Origin: an uncultured Collinsella sp.
Lineage (GTDB): Bacteria > Actinomycetota > Coriobacteriia > Coriobacteriales > Coriobacteriaceae
DNA length: 18,903 bases
Direction: 5' to 3'
NCBI GenBank assembly: GCA_958421035.1
Contig: CATZKS010000027.1
Coordinates: 1 to 18,903 of the forward strand
Part shown: positions 7,260-14,986 of the stretch, in pieces
How the letters are laid out: every line of letters begins with the position of its first letter
Position numbering within the stretch: position 1 is the stretch's first letter
Position numbers and translations under genes: made by a program
The notes under the pieces: generated by a model
Seen by the model: the letters and a program-made list of their open reading frames with translations, nothing else
Told to the model about the DNA's origin: nothing
The model's database searches: none

Positions 7260-8009
7260 ATGTTGCTCGAGGGCAAGAAAGCAATCATCACCGGAGGCAC
7301 GCGCGGTATCGGCTATGCCATCGCCTGTCGCTTTATCGAGGAGGGCGCCGCCGTCACGGTCTTTGGCTCGCGTCAGGAGACTGCCGACGCCGCCGTTGAA
7401 AAGCTGGCCGCAGCCTATCCCGAGGCCAAGGTCTGGGGCCGCACCTGCGACCTCACCTCGCTCGAGGCCGTAACCGAGGCCTTTACCGAGGCAGCCGCCG
7501 ACATGGGTGGCCTAGACACGGTCGTTAACAACGCCGGCATCTCCCAGCGCTCGCCGCTTCTGGAGTACACGGCCGAAGAGTTCGCCAAGGTCATGGACCT
7601 CAACGTCGTCGCCGTCTTTAACGGCCACCAAGCCGCTGCCAAGATTATGGCCGAGGCAGGCCACGGCGGCACCATCACCACCACGAGCTCGATGGTCGCC
7701 AAGTACGGTCAGCCCTCCGGCGTTGGCTATCCCACGTCCAAGTTCGCCGTCAACGGTATGGTCCAGTCGCTCTCGCGCGAGCTCGCCCCCATGGGCATTC
7801 GCGTCAACGCTGTCGCTCCCGGCGTGACCAAGACCGATATGGTCGCCAACCTTCCCGAAGAGGTCATCAAGCCCATCATCGCCACCATTCCGCTCGGCCG
7901 CATGGGCGAGCCCGAGGACGTCGCCAACGCCTTCGTTTTCCTAGCGAGCGACATGTCCTCCTATGTCACGGGCGCCGTGCTCCCCGTCGACGGAGCCGCC
8001 CGCTCTTAA
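7260..8009 (+). CDS. SDR family NAD(P)-dependent oxidoreductase
   Basis: Classical short-chain dehydrogenase/reductase of 249 residues, the usual FabG-like length. The cofactor loop TGGTRGIG is at 11-18 and NNAG at 90-93. The catalytic set is Asn115, Ser144, Tyr157 and Lys161 (YPTSK). The C-terminal YVTGAVLPVDG is at 235-244. The open frame begins at 7188, but ATG at 7260 has GAGAGGAAG just upstream and the Rossmann strand starts at once (MLLEGKKAIITGG), so the shorter form is preferred. The gene is monocistronic, between two terminators. The neighbours give no pathway clue. FabG (3-oxoacyl-ACP reductase) is possible, but no fatty-acid genes are adjacent; a sugar, polyol or hydroxysteroid dehydrogenase is equally possible. 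The family is certain, the substrate unknown. Confidence 0.9.
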   Translation: MLLEGKKAIITGGTRGIGYAIACRFIEEGAAVTVFGSRQETADAAVEKLAAAYPEAKVWGRTCDLTSLEAVTEAFTEAAADMGGLDTVVNNAGISQRSPLLEYTAEEFAKVMDLNVVAVFNGHQAAAKIMAEAGHGGTITTTSSMVAKYGQPSGVGYPTSKFAVNGMVQSLSRELAPMGIRVNAVAPGVTKTDMVANLPEEVIKPIIATIPLGRMGEPEDVANAFVFLASDMSSYVTGAVLPVDGAARS

Positions 8010-8051
8010 GGGACCACAAGCCTCAGCTCCCAGCCTCAACATAGTCCAACA

Positions 8052-8102
8052 AAGAAGGCGCGCCGTCTGCATCAACTGCAGGCAGCGCGCCTTCTTCTGT
8101 TT
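8052..8102 (+). terminator. Terminator after the SDR gene
   Basis: Perfect 12-bp stem AAGAAGGCGCGC (8052-8063) and GCGCGCCTTCTT (8085-8096). A further inner helix (GTCTGC with GCAGGC, one G-U) gives a long hairpin, followed by CTGTTT. The A-rich left side means it could also help stop minus-strand transcripts from the antiporter gene. Confidence 0.8.
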
Positions 8103-8107
8103 GAAAG

Positions 8108-8354
8108 GGAAGCTGTGTCCCGGAATTCCGACTCAGACCGGGACGCAGCTTCCCTCAGGGCCATGTTTCGGAAAGAGCGCCCCGTTTTGAACGCCGATTC
8201 TGGGATACCGTTTCCGCAACGGGTCTCTCGCGGAAACTGCATCCCACTCTGAGCGCCCATTCCGGGACACAGTTTCCCAACGGCCCCCGTTTCGGAAACC
8301 ACATCCCGTTCCGAGCCTTCAAAGCAGGACGCGGCTTCCCCGAGAGAGTATCGA
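8108..8354. repeat. Four tandem 62-bp units, each an inverted repeat
   Basis: Units start at 8108, 8170, 8232 and 8294, exactly 62 bp apart. Each begins GGAA and carries two arms that fold back. Unit 1 pairs GGGAAGCTGTGTCCCGG (8107-8123) with CCGGGACGCAGCTTCCC (8138-8154), differing at one position. Unit 3 pairs GGAAACTGCATCCC (8232-8245) with GGGACACAGTTTCC (8264-8277). Unit 4 pairs GGAAACCACATCCC (8294-8307) with GGACGCGGCTTCC (8327-8339), mostly through G-U or A/G changes. Unit 2 (8170-8215) is the most diverged and keeps only GGAAA...CCC / GGGA...TTTCC. The array fills the gap between convergent genes, right up to the antiporter stop. A period of 62 is not a multiple of three, so an open minus-strand frame across it is not a repeat protein. 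It resembles REP/BIME-type intergenic palindromes in position and form, but no named family is recognised. Confidence 0.8.
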
Positions 8355-9917
8355 CTACTTGCCGTCGTCGTCCTCGGCTTCTTCTCTTGCATAGAGCTCC
8401 AGCATGCGGCGGCGGTATTCGCGCACGGCGAGCTTGGCGCGCTCCAGGCGGCGACGCTCGCGCGGAGTCAGCTCGGACGGGTCGACCTCGTCTCCATAGG
8501 TCTTATCGGCAAGAAGATGTGCCGCGTCCACAATACGGGCATCGATATGGCCGCTCGCCGCCTCGGCGGAAAGACGCTCGGCAATCGTATCGAGCGTAGG
8601 CAAGCCCTCGAATACGCGACCATGGCCATGCGAAGTCAGCAGCTCGTGCTCACGTGCGAGCAGGCTCGCCAAATCGTGATGGGCGCGCAGGATGTCGAGC
8701 GCATCGGATGGATGCTCGGCAACTTCTGCCACGGCGGCGACCGGCGCGGCGTCGACCACGCGGTAGAAGAGCTGCGCGAGCAACGGCATCAAGAACACCG
8801 TGATGGCACCGGCGGCAACCATGACCGACGCAATATCTTGCGACAGCGCGCCCGCGTTGACGGCAACGCTTGTCACGGCAACGATGATCGGCAGGGCCGT
8901 GGTGCAGTACAGGGCCACGGTAATGCGACCATACGCCGACACATCGCGCGTCGCAGGACAAATGCTCATAGAGATGAGAATGGGAACGGCACGAATAATC
9001 AACAACGCCACGATAAAGCCCACGAGCAGACCCGGGCGCGACGCCACGGCCGTCAGATTGATCTTTGCGCCCGATACGGTAAAGAATACCGGAATCAAAA
9101 AGCCGTAGGCCAGGCCGTCGAGCTTGGTCTCGAGCGTATGGTTGCCCTCGGGGATGATGTAGCGCAGGACAAAGCCGGCGGCAAAAGAACCCAACACGAT
9201 GTCGAGATCAAAGACAGCCGAGAACGCCACGAGTGTGACCAGGATGAGCACCGTCAGGCGCACGAAGGTCTGCGACGTGGTATCGGCACGTTCCTCGACA
9301 AACGCAAAGAAGCGGCTGCCGACGCGCTTGGAGCGGCTCGGGACCACGGCCAGCAACACGCAGACCACCGCAAACAAGCCAAGGATCACAAGCGTTTGGA
9401 TGCCGGTGCGGGCAGACAGCAGCACCGACATGGCAAGCACAGGGCCGAGCTCACCCCAAGTGCCATACGCGAGAATCGAGTCGCCCACGCGCGTGCCGGT
9501 GAGCGAGCGCTCACGCATGATGGGCACGAGCGTACCGAGCGCCGTCGAAGTGAGGGCAAGCGTCACGGCGATACCGTCGAAATGACTGACCGAGAACCAC
9601 GGGGTAAAGCGTACGGCAAGCCAGGCGATACCAAACGTGACGACCCACGTCGCCAAGCCGTAGCGCCCCTCGACGCCCGTGATGCTCTTGGGGTCGATCT
9701 CAAAGCCGGCAAGCAGGAACAAGAAGGCCAGGCCCAGCTCGGACACAAGCGAGACCTCGGCATCTACATGGATGACGCCGAGCATATGGGGTCCCAGCAC
9801 CGCGCCGAGCACGAGCAAAAAGACCGTCTCGGGAACGGGTTTTCCGGGAATCGCCGAGGCGATAAAAGGACTCGCAAAGGCCACGAGTGCGATGATGGCG
9901 AGCGAAACGAATGCCAT
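8355..9917 (-). CDS. Cation:proton antiporter, CPA2/Kef-type membrane protein
   Basis: Polytopic inner-membrane exchanger of K+ or Na+ for protons, 520 residues. About twelve hydrophobic segments fill residues 1-390. Family features are VPETVFLLVLGAVLGPHMLG (28-47), FLFLLAGFEID (66-75), the broken-helix motif ALTSTALGTLVP (121-132), a membrane Glu156 in GTWGELGP, and FFTVSGAKINL (278-288). A charged cytoplasmic tail of about 130 residues (390-520) follows, rich in Ala, Glu and Arg. It lacks a recognisable GxGxxG Rossmann loop, so a TrkA-N/KTN K+-gating domain as in KefB/KefC seems absent. ATG at 9917 has AAAGG six bases upstream. It is divergent from purL and has no operon partner. Whether K+ or Na+ is moved cannot be told from sequence. 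Confidence 0.88.
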   Translation of the reverse strand: MAFVSLAIIALVAFASPFIASAIPGKPVPETVFLLVLGAVLGPHMLGVIHVDAEVSLVSELGLAFLFLLAGFEIDPKSITGVEGRYGLATWVVTFGIAWLAVRFTPWFSVSHFDGIAVTLALTSTALGTLVPIMRERSLTGTRVGDSILAYGTWGELGPVLAMSVLLSARTGIQTLVILGLFAVVCVLLAVVPSRSKRVGSRFFAFVEERADTTSQTFVRLTVLILVTLVAFSAVFDLDIVLGSFAAGFVLRYIIPEGNHTLETKLDGLAYGFLIPVFFTVSGAKINLTAVASRPGLLVGFIVALLIIRAVPILISMSICPATRDVSAYGRITVALYCTTALPIIVAVTSVAVNAGALSQDIASVMVAAGAITVFLMPLLAQLFYRVVDAAPVAAVAEVAEHPSDALDILRAHHDLASLLAREHELLTSHGHGRVFEGLPTLDTIAERLSAEAASGHIDARIVDAAHLLADKTYGDEVDPSELTPRERRRLERAKLAVREYRRRMLELYAREEAEDDDGK

Positions 9918-9986
9918 GTGATGCCTTTCTCTTGTTTGCGCTTCACTGTAGCACCCTCGCCGTCCTCAACGCGCCGCGAGCTGTCG

Positions 9987-9992
9987 TATCAT
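9987..9992 (+). promoter_or_regulatory. Candidate -10 box for purL
   Basis: TATCAT matches the sigma-70 -10 consensus at five of six positions, 110 bp before the purL start. The -35 at standard spacing is poor. Transcription would start near 9999, at the first base pairs of the leader stem described at 9998-10047. Confidence 0.4.
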
Positions 9993-9997
9993 AGTGA

Positions 9998-10047
9998 GGT
10001 TTACAAACATGTGGCTCAAGGCGACCGCGAGGCTTGTCCCGTAAACC
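9998..10047 (+). promoter_or_regulatory. Putative structured leader of purL
   Basis: GGTTTAC (9998-10004) is a perfect inverse match to GTAAACC (10041-10047), closing a 36-base interior. The interior holds a possible inner helix (CAAG at about 10017-10020 with CTTG at 10033-10036). About 55 bases remain before purL, including a tandem ACCGT and a purine-rich ribosome-binding region. The first arm coincides with the predicted transcript start. Regulated leaders are common for purine genes, but it does not match the purine, PRPP/ykkC or ZTP riboswitch consensus as I know them. Confidence 0.35.
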
Positions 10048-10101
10048 GACCGCTGCCGCATACCGTACCGTACGCCCAACCGATCAGGAAGGCAGGAACC
10101 A

Positions 10102-13100
10102 ATGGTCTCTCGTATCTACGTGGAGAAGAAACCCGGGTTCGACGTCGAGGCTCAGCAGCTCAAGGGCGAGCTGACCGAAATTCTCGGCATCAAGGGCATC
10201 GAGGCCCTGAGGATCATCAACCGCTACGACGTCGAGGGCATCGACGAGGAGCTTTTCCGCTCCTGCGTGCCGACCGTCTTTAGCGAGCCCCAGGTCGATG
10301 TGACCTACGACGAACTCCCCGCAAGCGATGGCGCCGTCTTTGCCGTCGAATTCCTGCCTGGCCAGTTTGACCAGCGCGCCGACTCCGCCAGCGAGTGCGT
10401 GCAGCTCATCAGCCAGGGCGAGCGCCCCGCCGTGCGCTCCGCCAAGGTCTATATGATCTCGGGCGCTCTGGACGAGGCCGCCATCGATGCCATCAAGCAC
10501 TACGTGGTGAACCCCGTCGAGGCGCGCATCGCCTCGCTCGACCTGCCCGAGACGCTGTACATGGAGACTCCCGAGCCCCAGCCCGTCGAGGTGCTCGACG
10601 GCTTCCGCAAGCTCGACGAGGCCGGCCTTGCCGCCTTTATCGCCGATCGCGGCCTTGCCATGGACGCGGCAGACATCGCCTTCTGCCAGCAGTACTTCCG
10701 CGATGAGGACCGCGACCCCACCATCACCGAGATCCGCGTGATCGACACCTACTGGTCCGACCACTGCCGCCACACCACCTTCGGCACCGTCCTGGACGAC
10801 GTGACGATCGACGACGCCGTGGTGCAGCAAGCCTTCGACCGCTACATGGAGATGCGCCACGAACTCGGCCGCGACGCCAAGCCCGTCTGCCTCATGGACA
10901 TGGGCACCATCGGCGCCAAGTACCTTAAGAAGACCGGCGTCATGACCGATGTCGACGAGTCCGAGGAGATCAACGCCTGCACCGTCAAGGTGAAGGTCGA
11001 TGTCGACGGCGAGGACCAGGACTGGCTGTTCCTGTTTAAGAACGAGACCCACAACCACCCGACCGAGATCGAGCCCTTCGGCGGTGCCGCCACCTGCGTG
11101 GGCGGCGCCATCCGCGACCCGCTCTCGGGCCGCAGCTACGTGTACCAGGCCATGCGTGTCACCGGCGCCGGTGACCCCACCGTCCCGGTTTCCGAGACGC
11201 TCGAGGGCAAGCTGCCGCAGCGCAAGCTCGTGACCACTGCCGCCGCCGGCTACTCCAGCTACGGCAACCAGATCGGCCTTGCCACCGGTCAGGTCAACGA
11301 ACTCTATCACCCCGGTTACGTGGCCAAGCGCATGGAGGTTGGCGCCGTCGTGGGCGCTACCCCGGCAAACCACGTTCGTCGCGAGTGCCCCGCCCCCACC
11401 GACAAGATCATCCTGCTGGGCGGCCGCACCGGCCGCGATGGCATCGGTGGCGCCACCGGCTCCTCCAAGACCCAGAACACCGAGTCCATCGAGACCTCGG
11501 GTGCCGAGGTCCAGAAGGGCAACGCCCCTGTCGAGCGCAAGCTGCAGCGTCTGTTCCGCCGCGGCGACGCCTGCCGTCTGATCAAGCGCTGCAACGACTT
11601 TGGCGCCGGCGGCGTCTCGGTCGCCGTGGGCGAGCTTGCCGACGGCCTGTATGTCGACCTGGACACCGTGACCAAGAAGTACGACGGCCTGGACGGCACC
11701 GAGCTCGCTATCTCTGAGTCCCAGGAGCGCATGGCCTGCGCCGTCGCCGACGGTGACGTCGAGGAGTTCATGGGCTACGCCGCCGAGGAGAACCTGGAGG
11801 CGACCGTTATCGCCGAGGTTACCGCTGAGCCGCGCATGCGCATGGCCTGGAACGGCGTCGCTATCGTCGACCTGTCCCGCGAGTTCCTCAACTCCAACGG
11901 CGCACCCAAGCACCAGGTCGCCCACGTGTGCGCCCGTAGCGTGTGGCAGCCCAGCTGGGCCGGCACCACGCTCGCCGAGCGCATGACCTCGCTCGTCACC
12001 GACCTCAACGTCGCTTCCAACAAGGGCCTTTCCGAGCGCTTCGACTCCACCATCGGCGCCGCGACCGTGCTCATGCCCTTTGGCGGCAAGACGCAGCTCA
12101 CCCCCAGCTCGGCCATGGTCGCCAAGTTCCCCGTGGGCGGCGAGACCACCACGGCGAGTGCCATGGCATGGGGCTTCAACCCCTATCTGATGGAGGCCGA
12201 CCAGTTTGCGGGCGCCTACCTGTCCGTGGTCGAGTCCATCGCCAAGCTCGTGGCTGCCGGCTTTGAGCACAAGCGCGCCTATCTCTCCTTCCAGGAGTAC
12301 TTCGAGCGTCTGCGCACCGAGGCCGAGCGCTGGGGCAAGCCCACGGCAGCCGTCCTGGGCGCCCTCATGGCCCAAGTCGACCTGGGTGCCGGCGCCATCG
12401 GCGGCAAGGACTCCATGAGCGGTTCGTTTGAGGACGAGACCGGCGAGCTCAACGTTCCGCCGACCCTGATCAGCTTCGCCGTCGCCGTGGGCAAGGCCGC
12501 CCGCGCCGTCTCGCCCGAGTTCAAGGGCCTCACGCACCGCGTCGTCCGCATCGCCCCCGCCACCTATGGCGAGGACTACCGTCCCGACGCCCAGCAGTTG
12601 CTCGCCGCGTTTGACGCCGTCGAGGCGCTCACTGCTACCGGCAACGCCCTGGCCATATCCACGCCCGGCTACGGCTGCGGCGCCGAGAGCCTCTTTAAGA
12701 TGTGCGTCGGTAACCAGATCGGTATCGAGCTTGCCGAGGATGTAGACGTGGAGAGCCTCTTCACCCCGCTCTACGGCAGTTTTATCGTCGAGCTCGCCGA
12801 GGACGCCGAGCTGCCCGAGGTCGCCGACGGCGTTGTCGTCGAGCCCCTGGGCACCACCGTCGAGGGCTATGTCATCGACACCGGCTCCGAGGTCATCGAG
12901 CTCGCCGAGCTCCAGGAGGCCTGGGAGAGCGGCATCGAGGGCGTCTTCGCCTACCGCAGCGCCGGCGAGACCCCCGAGGTCGAGACCATCGACTTCCGCG
13001 CCAAGGATATCCACGTGTACGGCGGCGCCAAGATCGCCCGCCCGCGCGTGATCATCCCCGTGTTCCCCGGCACCAACTGCGAGTACGACAGCGCCCGCGC

Positions 13101-13848
13101 CTTCCGTGCCGCCGGTGCCGAGGCCGACACCTTCGTGATCAACAACCTCACGCCCGAGGCCGTCGCCGAGAGCACCCACGAGCTTGCCCGCCGCATCCGT
13201 GCAAGCCAGATCGTTATGATCCCCGGCGGCTTCTCGGGCGGCGACGAGCCCGACGGCTCTGCCAAGTTCATCACGGCGTTCTTCCGCGCTCCCGAGGTCA
13301 CCGAGGCAGTCCGCGACCTGCTCAAGGCCCGCGATGGCCTGATGCTGGGCATCTGCAACGGCTTCCAGGCCCTGATCAAGCTCGGCCTGGTGCCCTACGG
13401 CGACATCGTCGACGCCACGCCCGATGCGCCCACGTTGACGTTCAACACCATCGGTCGCCACCAGAGCCGTCTGGTGCGCACCCGCATCTCGTCCAACTTG
13501 TCCCCGTGGCTGTCGCAGTGCAGCCTGGACGACCCCTATACCGTCGCCATCAGCCACGGCGAGGGCCGCTTTGTCGCCAATGACGAAGTGCTCGCCCAGC
13601 TGATCGCCAACGGCCAGGTCGCCACGCAGTACGTGGGCGAGAACGGCAAACCCAGCATGGACCTTTCCGTCAACCCCAACGGCTCCGCACTCGCCATCGA
13701 GGGCATCACGAGCCCCGACGGCCGTGTCCTGGGCAAGATGGGCCATGCCGAGCGTCGCGGCGACAACCTGTACTGCAACGTGCCCGAGCATGTCCCCGGC
13801 GACAAATTCATGCCGATCTTTGAGAGCGGCGTAGCCTACTTCGCTTAA
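10102..13848 (+). CDS. purL: Phosphoribosylformylglycinamidine synthase, one-chain form
   Basis: Fourth step of de novo purine synthesis: FGAR + ATP + glutamine give FGAM. At 1248 residues it is the fused form, with N-terminal PurS-like domain, PurL synthase core and C-terminal glutamine amidotransferase in one chain, so no separate purS or purQ is needed. In the core, SDHCRHTTF is near 219-227 and THNHPTEIEPFGG starts at 316. The amidotransferase nucleophile is Cys1085 (GICNGFQ), completed by His1215 and Glu1217 (MGHAER). The length is nearer the clade seen in Clostridia and Bacteroides (about 1250) than E. coli PurL (1295). ATG at 10102 follows GCAGGAACCA. It is flanked by a structured leader and a strong terminator, and no other pur gene is adjacent. 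Very high third-position C/G creates a long antisense frame that is not a gene. Confidence 0.96.
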   Translation: MVSRIYVEKKPGFDVEAQQLKGELTEILGIKGIEALRIINRYDVEGIDEELFRSCVPTVFSEPQVDVTYDELPASDGAVFAVEFLPGQFDQRADSASECVQLISQGERPAVRSAKVYMISGALDEAAIDAIKHYVVNPVEARIASLDLPETLYMETPEPQPVEVLDGFRKLDEAGLAAFIADRGLAMDAADIAFCQQYFRDEDRDPTITEIRVIDTYWSDHCRHTTFGTVLDDVTIDDAVVQQAFDRYMEMRHELGRDAKPVCLMDMGTIGAKYLKKTGVMTDVDESEEINACTVKVKVDVDGEDQDWLFLFKNETHNHPTEIEPFGGAATCVGGAIRDPLSGRSYVYQAMRVTGAGDPTVPVSETLEGKLPQRKLVTTAAAGYSSYGNQIGLATGQVNELYHPGYVAKRMEVGAVVGATPANHVRRECPAPTDKIILLGGRTGRDGIGGATGSSKTQNTESIETSGAEVQKGNAPVERKLQRLFRRGDACRLIKRCNDFGAGGVSVAVGELADGLYVDLDTVTKKYDGLDGTELAISESQERMACAVADGDVEEFMGYAAEENLEATVIAEVTAEPRMRMAWNGVAIVDLSREFLNSNGAPKHQVAHVCARSVWQPSWAGTTLAERMTSLVTDLNVASNKGLSERFDSTIGAATVLMPFGGKTQLTPSSAMVAKFPVGGETTTASAMAWGFNPYLMEADQFAGAYLSVVESIAKLVAAGFEHKRAYLSFQEYFERLRTEAERWGKPTAAVLGALMAQVDLGAGAIGGKDSMSGSFEDETGELNVPPTLISFAVAVGKAARAVSPEFKGLTHRVVRIAPATYGEDYRPDAQQLLAAFDAVEALTATGNALAISTPGYGCGAESLFKMCVGNQIGIELAEDVDVESLFTPLYGSFIVELAEDAELPEVADGVVVEPLGTTVEGYVIDTGSEVIELAELQEAWESGIEGVFAYRSAGETPEVETIDFRAKDIHVYGGAKIARPRVIIPVFPGTNCEYDSARAFRAAGAEADTFVINNLTPEAVAESTHELARRIRASQIVMIPGGFSGGDEPDGSAKFITAFFRAPEVTEAVRDLLKARDGLMLGICNGFQALIKLGLVPYGDIVDATPDAPTLTFNTIGRHQSRLVRTRISSNLSPWLSQCSLDDPYTVAISHGEGRFVANDEVLAQLIANGQVATQYVGENGKPSMDLSVNPNGSALAIEGITSPDGRVLGKMGHAERRGDNLYCNVPEHVPGDKFMPIFESGVAYFA

Positions 13849-13863
13849 TACGTTCCCATCGGG

Positions 13864-13869
13864 TACAAT
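13864..13869 (+). promoter_or_regulatory. Candidate -10 box between purL and the EamA transporter
   Basis: TACAAT lies 15 bp after the purL stop, in the context TCGGGTACAAT, and is followed by a near copy TCGGGTAACAA (13874-13884). A transcript starting near 13876 would run straight into the hairpin at 13887-13913 before the next gene. The -35 is weak. Confidence 0.3.
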
Positions 13870-13886
13870 CCCCTCGGGTAACAACA

Positions 13887-13922
13887 CCCGCCACCGGCAC
13901 GCCCGGTGGCGGGTTCTTTTTT
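13887..13922 (+). terminator. Rho-independent terminator after purL
   Basis: Perfect 11-bp stem CCCGCCACCGG (13887-13897) and CCGGTGGCGGG (13903-13913), five-base loop, followed by TTCTTTTTT. A competing small hairpin CGGGT-AACAAC-ACCCG (13875-13890) overlaps the left arm. Confidence 0.9.
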
Positions 13923-13949
13923 GCTTCGCGCGTATAGGAGAAGAACATC

Positions 13950-14885
13950 ATGGAAAGCCGCAAGCCGTATCTCGCCACCCTGCCCGGACTCATCCTGGGC
14001 TGTCTCGTTTGCTGCGCGCTCTGGGGCTCCGCCTTCCCCTGCATCAAGATCGGCTACGGCCTCTTTGGCATCCCGGCGCACGACAGCGCCTCGCAGCTGC
14101 TCTTCGCCGGTCTGCGCTTCACCCTTGCCGGCATGCTGGTCATTGTTGGCATGAGCGTGGCCCAGCGCCGTCCGCTCGTTCCGCAAGCGCGTGATATCAA
14201 GCCCATATGTATCCTGTCGCTCTTCCAGACTATCGGGCAGTACTTCTTTTTCTACCTGGGACTCTCGCGCGCCAGTGCCATGTCGAGTTCCATCATCGAG
14301 GCCAGCGCCAACTTCCTAGCCATCCTCTTTGCCGCTCTGGCGTTTCGCACCGAGAAGCTCAATACGGCCAAGGTGCTCGGCTGCGTACTGGGCTTTGCCG
14401 GCGTCGCGCTCGTCAACCTTTCGGGCGCGGACGGCACCTTTGGCTTTACGCTCGACGGCGAGGGTTTTATCCTGGCCTCCACCGTCGCGGGTGCCCTTTC
14501 GACCTGCCTGATCGGCATCTTCTCGCGCGAGCACGACGGCGTCTTGCTTGCCGGGTGGCAGTTCTTGGTCGGCGGCCTGGCCCTCACCGCCATCGGCTTT
14601 TTGATGGGTGGCGCGCTCTCCCCCACGGCGATTGCCCCCGCCATCACGCTCATCATCTACATGGCGCTTATCTCCGCGGTCGCCTACTCGCTGTGGTCGC
14701 GCCTGCTTGCCGTCAACCCCGTCAGCCGCGTCTCGGTCTTTGGGTTTATGAACCCCGTCTTTGGTGTGCTGCTGAGCGCGCTACTGCTCGGCGAGGGTGC
14801 TGGCACGAGCCCCGTTACCGTCATCGTTGCCCTGCTATTGGTCTGCGGCGGCATCATCATCGTCAACAAACCCAAAAAAGCCTAG
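13950..14885 (+). CDS. DMT superfamily transporter, EamA domain
   Basis: Inner-membrane drug/metabolite transporter of 311 residues with two EamA repeats of about five helices each (roughly 15-155 and 170-307). The first repeat opens with CCALWGSAFPCIKIG, the usual EamA helix-1 pattern. The second repeat ends in GVLLSALLLGEG, also typical, followed by a last helix and a short basic tail KPKKA. Members export amino acids, purine-related compounds or other metabolites; the substrate here cannot be assigned. ATG at 13950 has AGGAG about nine bases upstream. The gene follows purL after a terminator, so it is probably transcribed separately or by read-through. Confidence 0.9.
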   Translation: MESRKPYLATLPGLILGCLVCCALWGSAFPCIKIGYGLFGIPAHDSASQLLFAGLRFTLAGMLVIVGMSVAQRRPLVPQARDIKPICILSLFQTIGQYFFFYLGLSRASAMSSSIIEASANFLAILFAALAFRTEKLNTAKVLGCVLGFAGVALVNLSGADGTFGFTLDGEGFILASTVAGALSTCLIGIFSREHDGVLLAGWQFLVGGLALTAIGFLMGGALSPTAIAPAITLIIYMALISAVAYSLWSRLLAVNPVSRVSVFGFMNPVFGVLLSALLLGEGAGTSPVTVIVALLLVCGGIIIVNKPKKA

Positions 14886-14962
14886 CGAGCTACCCTTATT
14901 TAGCAGAGAGGATTCACATACTTTAGCTTAATGGAGTACATCAGTGAGCTGAGGGCCGCCAC

Positions 14963-14986
14963 GCACGCAAGCGTGCACCCCTTTTC
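14963..14986 (+). terminator. Weak terminator-like hairpin after the EamA gene
   Basis: GCACG (14963-14967) and CGTGC (14972-14976) form a 5-bp stem with loop CAAG, followed by ACCCCTTTTCC. It sits between convergent genes. The short stem makes this uncertain. The rest of 14886-14962 shows no gene. Confidence 0.35.

Noticed and set aside
8072..8392. A 106-codon minus-strand frame across the 62-bp repeats
   Set aside because: The repeat period is not a multiple of three, so successive units are read in different frames. It also overlaps the end of the antiporter gene and a terminator hairpin.
8517..10283. A 588-codon plus-strand frame over the antiporter and into purL
   Set aside because: Antisense to a clear membrane transporter and overlapping the purL start; rich in Arg, His, Gly and Asp with no domain.
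10084..13887. A 1267-codon open frame on the minus strand, fully antisense to purL
   Set aside because: It is a by-product of C/G third positions in purL. The translation is dominated by Gly, Ala, Asp, His, Leu and Val without recognisable domains, whereas the plus strand encodes all PurL motifs.
14886..14986. Possible small RNA or tRNA between the EamA and GGDEF genes
   Set aside because: No cloverleaf, no T-loop consensus and no promoter; only a weak hairpin at the right side.
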